Assembly (NCBI GenBank): GCA_017562135.1
Contig: QEYB01000087.1
Location: 1-64,000 of the forward strand
Direction of reading: 5' to 3'
DNA length: 64,000 bases
From: Dipylidium caninum
Taxonomy: Eukaryota; Platyhelminthes; Cestoda; Cyclophyllidea; Dipylidiidae
Of this stretch, positions 63,401 through 64,000 are shown one piece after another (within the stretch, counting starts at the first letter, position 1; every line of letters starts with the position of its first letter). Under the pieces are notes generated by a model that was not told the DNA's origin, ran no database searches, and worked only from the letters and a program-made list of their open reading frames with translations. A program made the translations under genes and the position numbers.

Positions 63401-64000
63401 ATAATAATGGGTCAGTCGTGGATAACTTTGAGAGTTAAGTCCCAAGTGAACCTACAGGTTTACCGCGAGCAAGATCCTCATTGTGTAAACATAGATGCGG
63501 GTTGCAAAGACTGCCAAATTGATTACGCTCTCGTGACGGTAGCGCTCGCTCAACATATTCTTCATCGCCACTATGGTAGTGCTCGTCAATTTCTGACAAG
63601 ATGGGAGAGCTACTACCTACACCTGTTTTGCCTTGATAAAGATGATCAAGTGCCAAAGGTGAATGTGATTTGCGTCGTGTCGAAGAATCAATCAGATCCA
63701 AAAGATCCAGTGGAATGTCTAGATCACCAGACAGCGAGGAGTTTGATGTAGTATGACAAGGAGCATCGAAAATACAGGGAAGAGCAGATATTCGTTCATT
63801 GTCAAATGGAAATTTGGGGTTAGAGACTGAAGTATCGTCGAGAAAAAATGAGAAGAGATCGTTGGGATCAATGGAGTCAAGATCATTGAGGGGAGAAATG
63901 GTAGTAGAATCGCTAGTTGCCACCACCTCTTCTTGATGATGGAAAGTAATGACATCCGCTGGACATCCCTCCTCAATGGAATCAAAAATTGAAGAGCAGG
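60455..64000 (-). CDS. CREB3/OASIS-family ER-membrane bZIP transcription factor (3' part, 5' end beyond window)
   Basis: Exons on minus: 63456-64000 (continuing off the edge), 63132-63394, 62035-62345, 61336-61380, 61122-61279, 60455-60625, giving 496 visible residues to TGA. The order is as follows. An acidic, Ser/Asp-rich N-terminal activation region. The OASIS-type segment next to the basic region (LTAEERRLLTQ...FPLTRSEERAIK). The basic region RRKIRNKISAKASRAKR. A leucine zipper running across the exon join (SLESRVADC, RLRGRITELERDKR, GLLANLRQLRSH). A glutamine run. A transmembrane helix (PASLLILAFMILASATMLPL). About 35 residues on, RSRVLL, a site-1-protease RxxL-type site. Then the lumenal tail ending PYSVEDL. 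In this family the protein sits in the ER membrane and regulated intramembrane proteolysis releases the bZIP half to the nucleus. Intron 3 starts in unique sequence (donor 62033-62034) and enters tandem unit 2, so the last three exons are within the duplication. Which CREB3 paralogue it is cannot be told. Confidence 0.93.
62346..63131 (-). other. intron 2 of the CREB3-like gene
   Basis: About 786 bases between the exon ending ELERDK(R) and the exon starting GLLANLRQL. It is AT-rich and includes a Phe/Tyr-rich open frame on minus (62402-62647) that is only a composition effect. No alternative exon is convincing. Confidence 0.7.

Noticed and set aside
1..64000. CRISPR arrays, bacterial operons, tRNA or rRNA genes, reverse-transcriptase or transposase genes
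   Set aside because: None seen by reading. Short direct repeats present are microsatellites, and no conserved enzyme motif was found.

Overview
The window is eukaryotic. Genes are built from short exons (about 36-310 bases) with GT..AG introns mostly of 70-700 bases, there are no operons or Shine-Dalgarno sites, and most of the sequence is non-coding or decayed. Gene style (compact introns and a multicopy family of signal-peptide-bearing, C-terminally anchored cell-surface proteins next to a CREB3-type gene) suggests a parasitic flatworm, probably a tapeworm. That is an inference from style, not a database match.

The main content is a birth-and-death cluster of one multi-exon family of secreted or membrane-anchored glycoproteins. 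It is recognisable from fixed exon lengths (52/107/97/144/about 100/100/126/36/about 145/tail), fixed intron phases and conserved motifs (F.LPGKY, EYF.CSY.Q, QAEVQ, SLFIDAKN..TV.VTC, DYVGC...KIDWG). Copies are: a decayed copy at 0.8-1.6 kb (+); an intact 10-exon gene at 10.72-13.24 kb (+, 318 aa); a decayed copy in both outer ends of a large inverted repeat (24.9-25.6 kb + and 46.0-46.6 kb -); a gene on the minus strand that starts in the repeat spacer (34.07-35.65 kb, exons 1-7) and very probably continues into the left arm (30.78-33.37 kb, exons 2-10), giving a protein with two tandem ectodomains; a 5'-truncated copy in the right arm (38.18-40.77 kb, +); and two copies of one pseudogene at 49.2-51.5 and 56.8-59.1 kb (+).

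Two large duplications shape the window. (1) An inverted repeat with nearly identical arms of about 8.72 kb (24894-33613 and 37936-46659) around a 4.3-kb spacer. (2) A tandem direct repeat of about 7.56 kb (46916-54469 and 54470-62029) with a 4-base microhomology at the junction. The tandem copies differ by many scattered one-base indels, which looks like uncorrected long-read sequence; the inverted-repeat arms differ by only a few changes.

The right edge carries the 3' part of a CREB3/OASIS-type ER-membrane bZIP transcription factor (minus strand, 60455 to beyond 64000). Its last three exons lie in the second tandem copy; a frame-broken duplicate of those exons lies in the first copy. The rest (1.6-10.7, 13.2-24.9 kb and the arm interiors) holds diverged interspersed repeats, microsatellites and no gene I can support.
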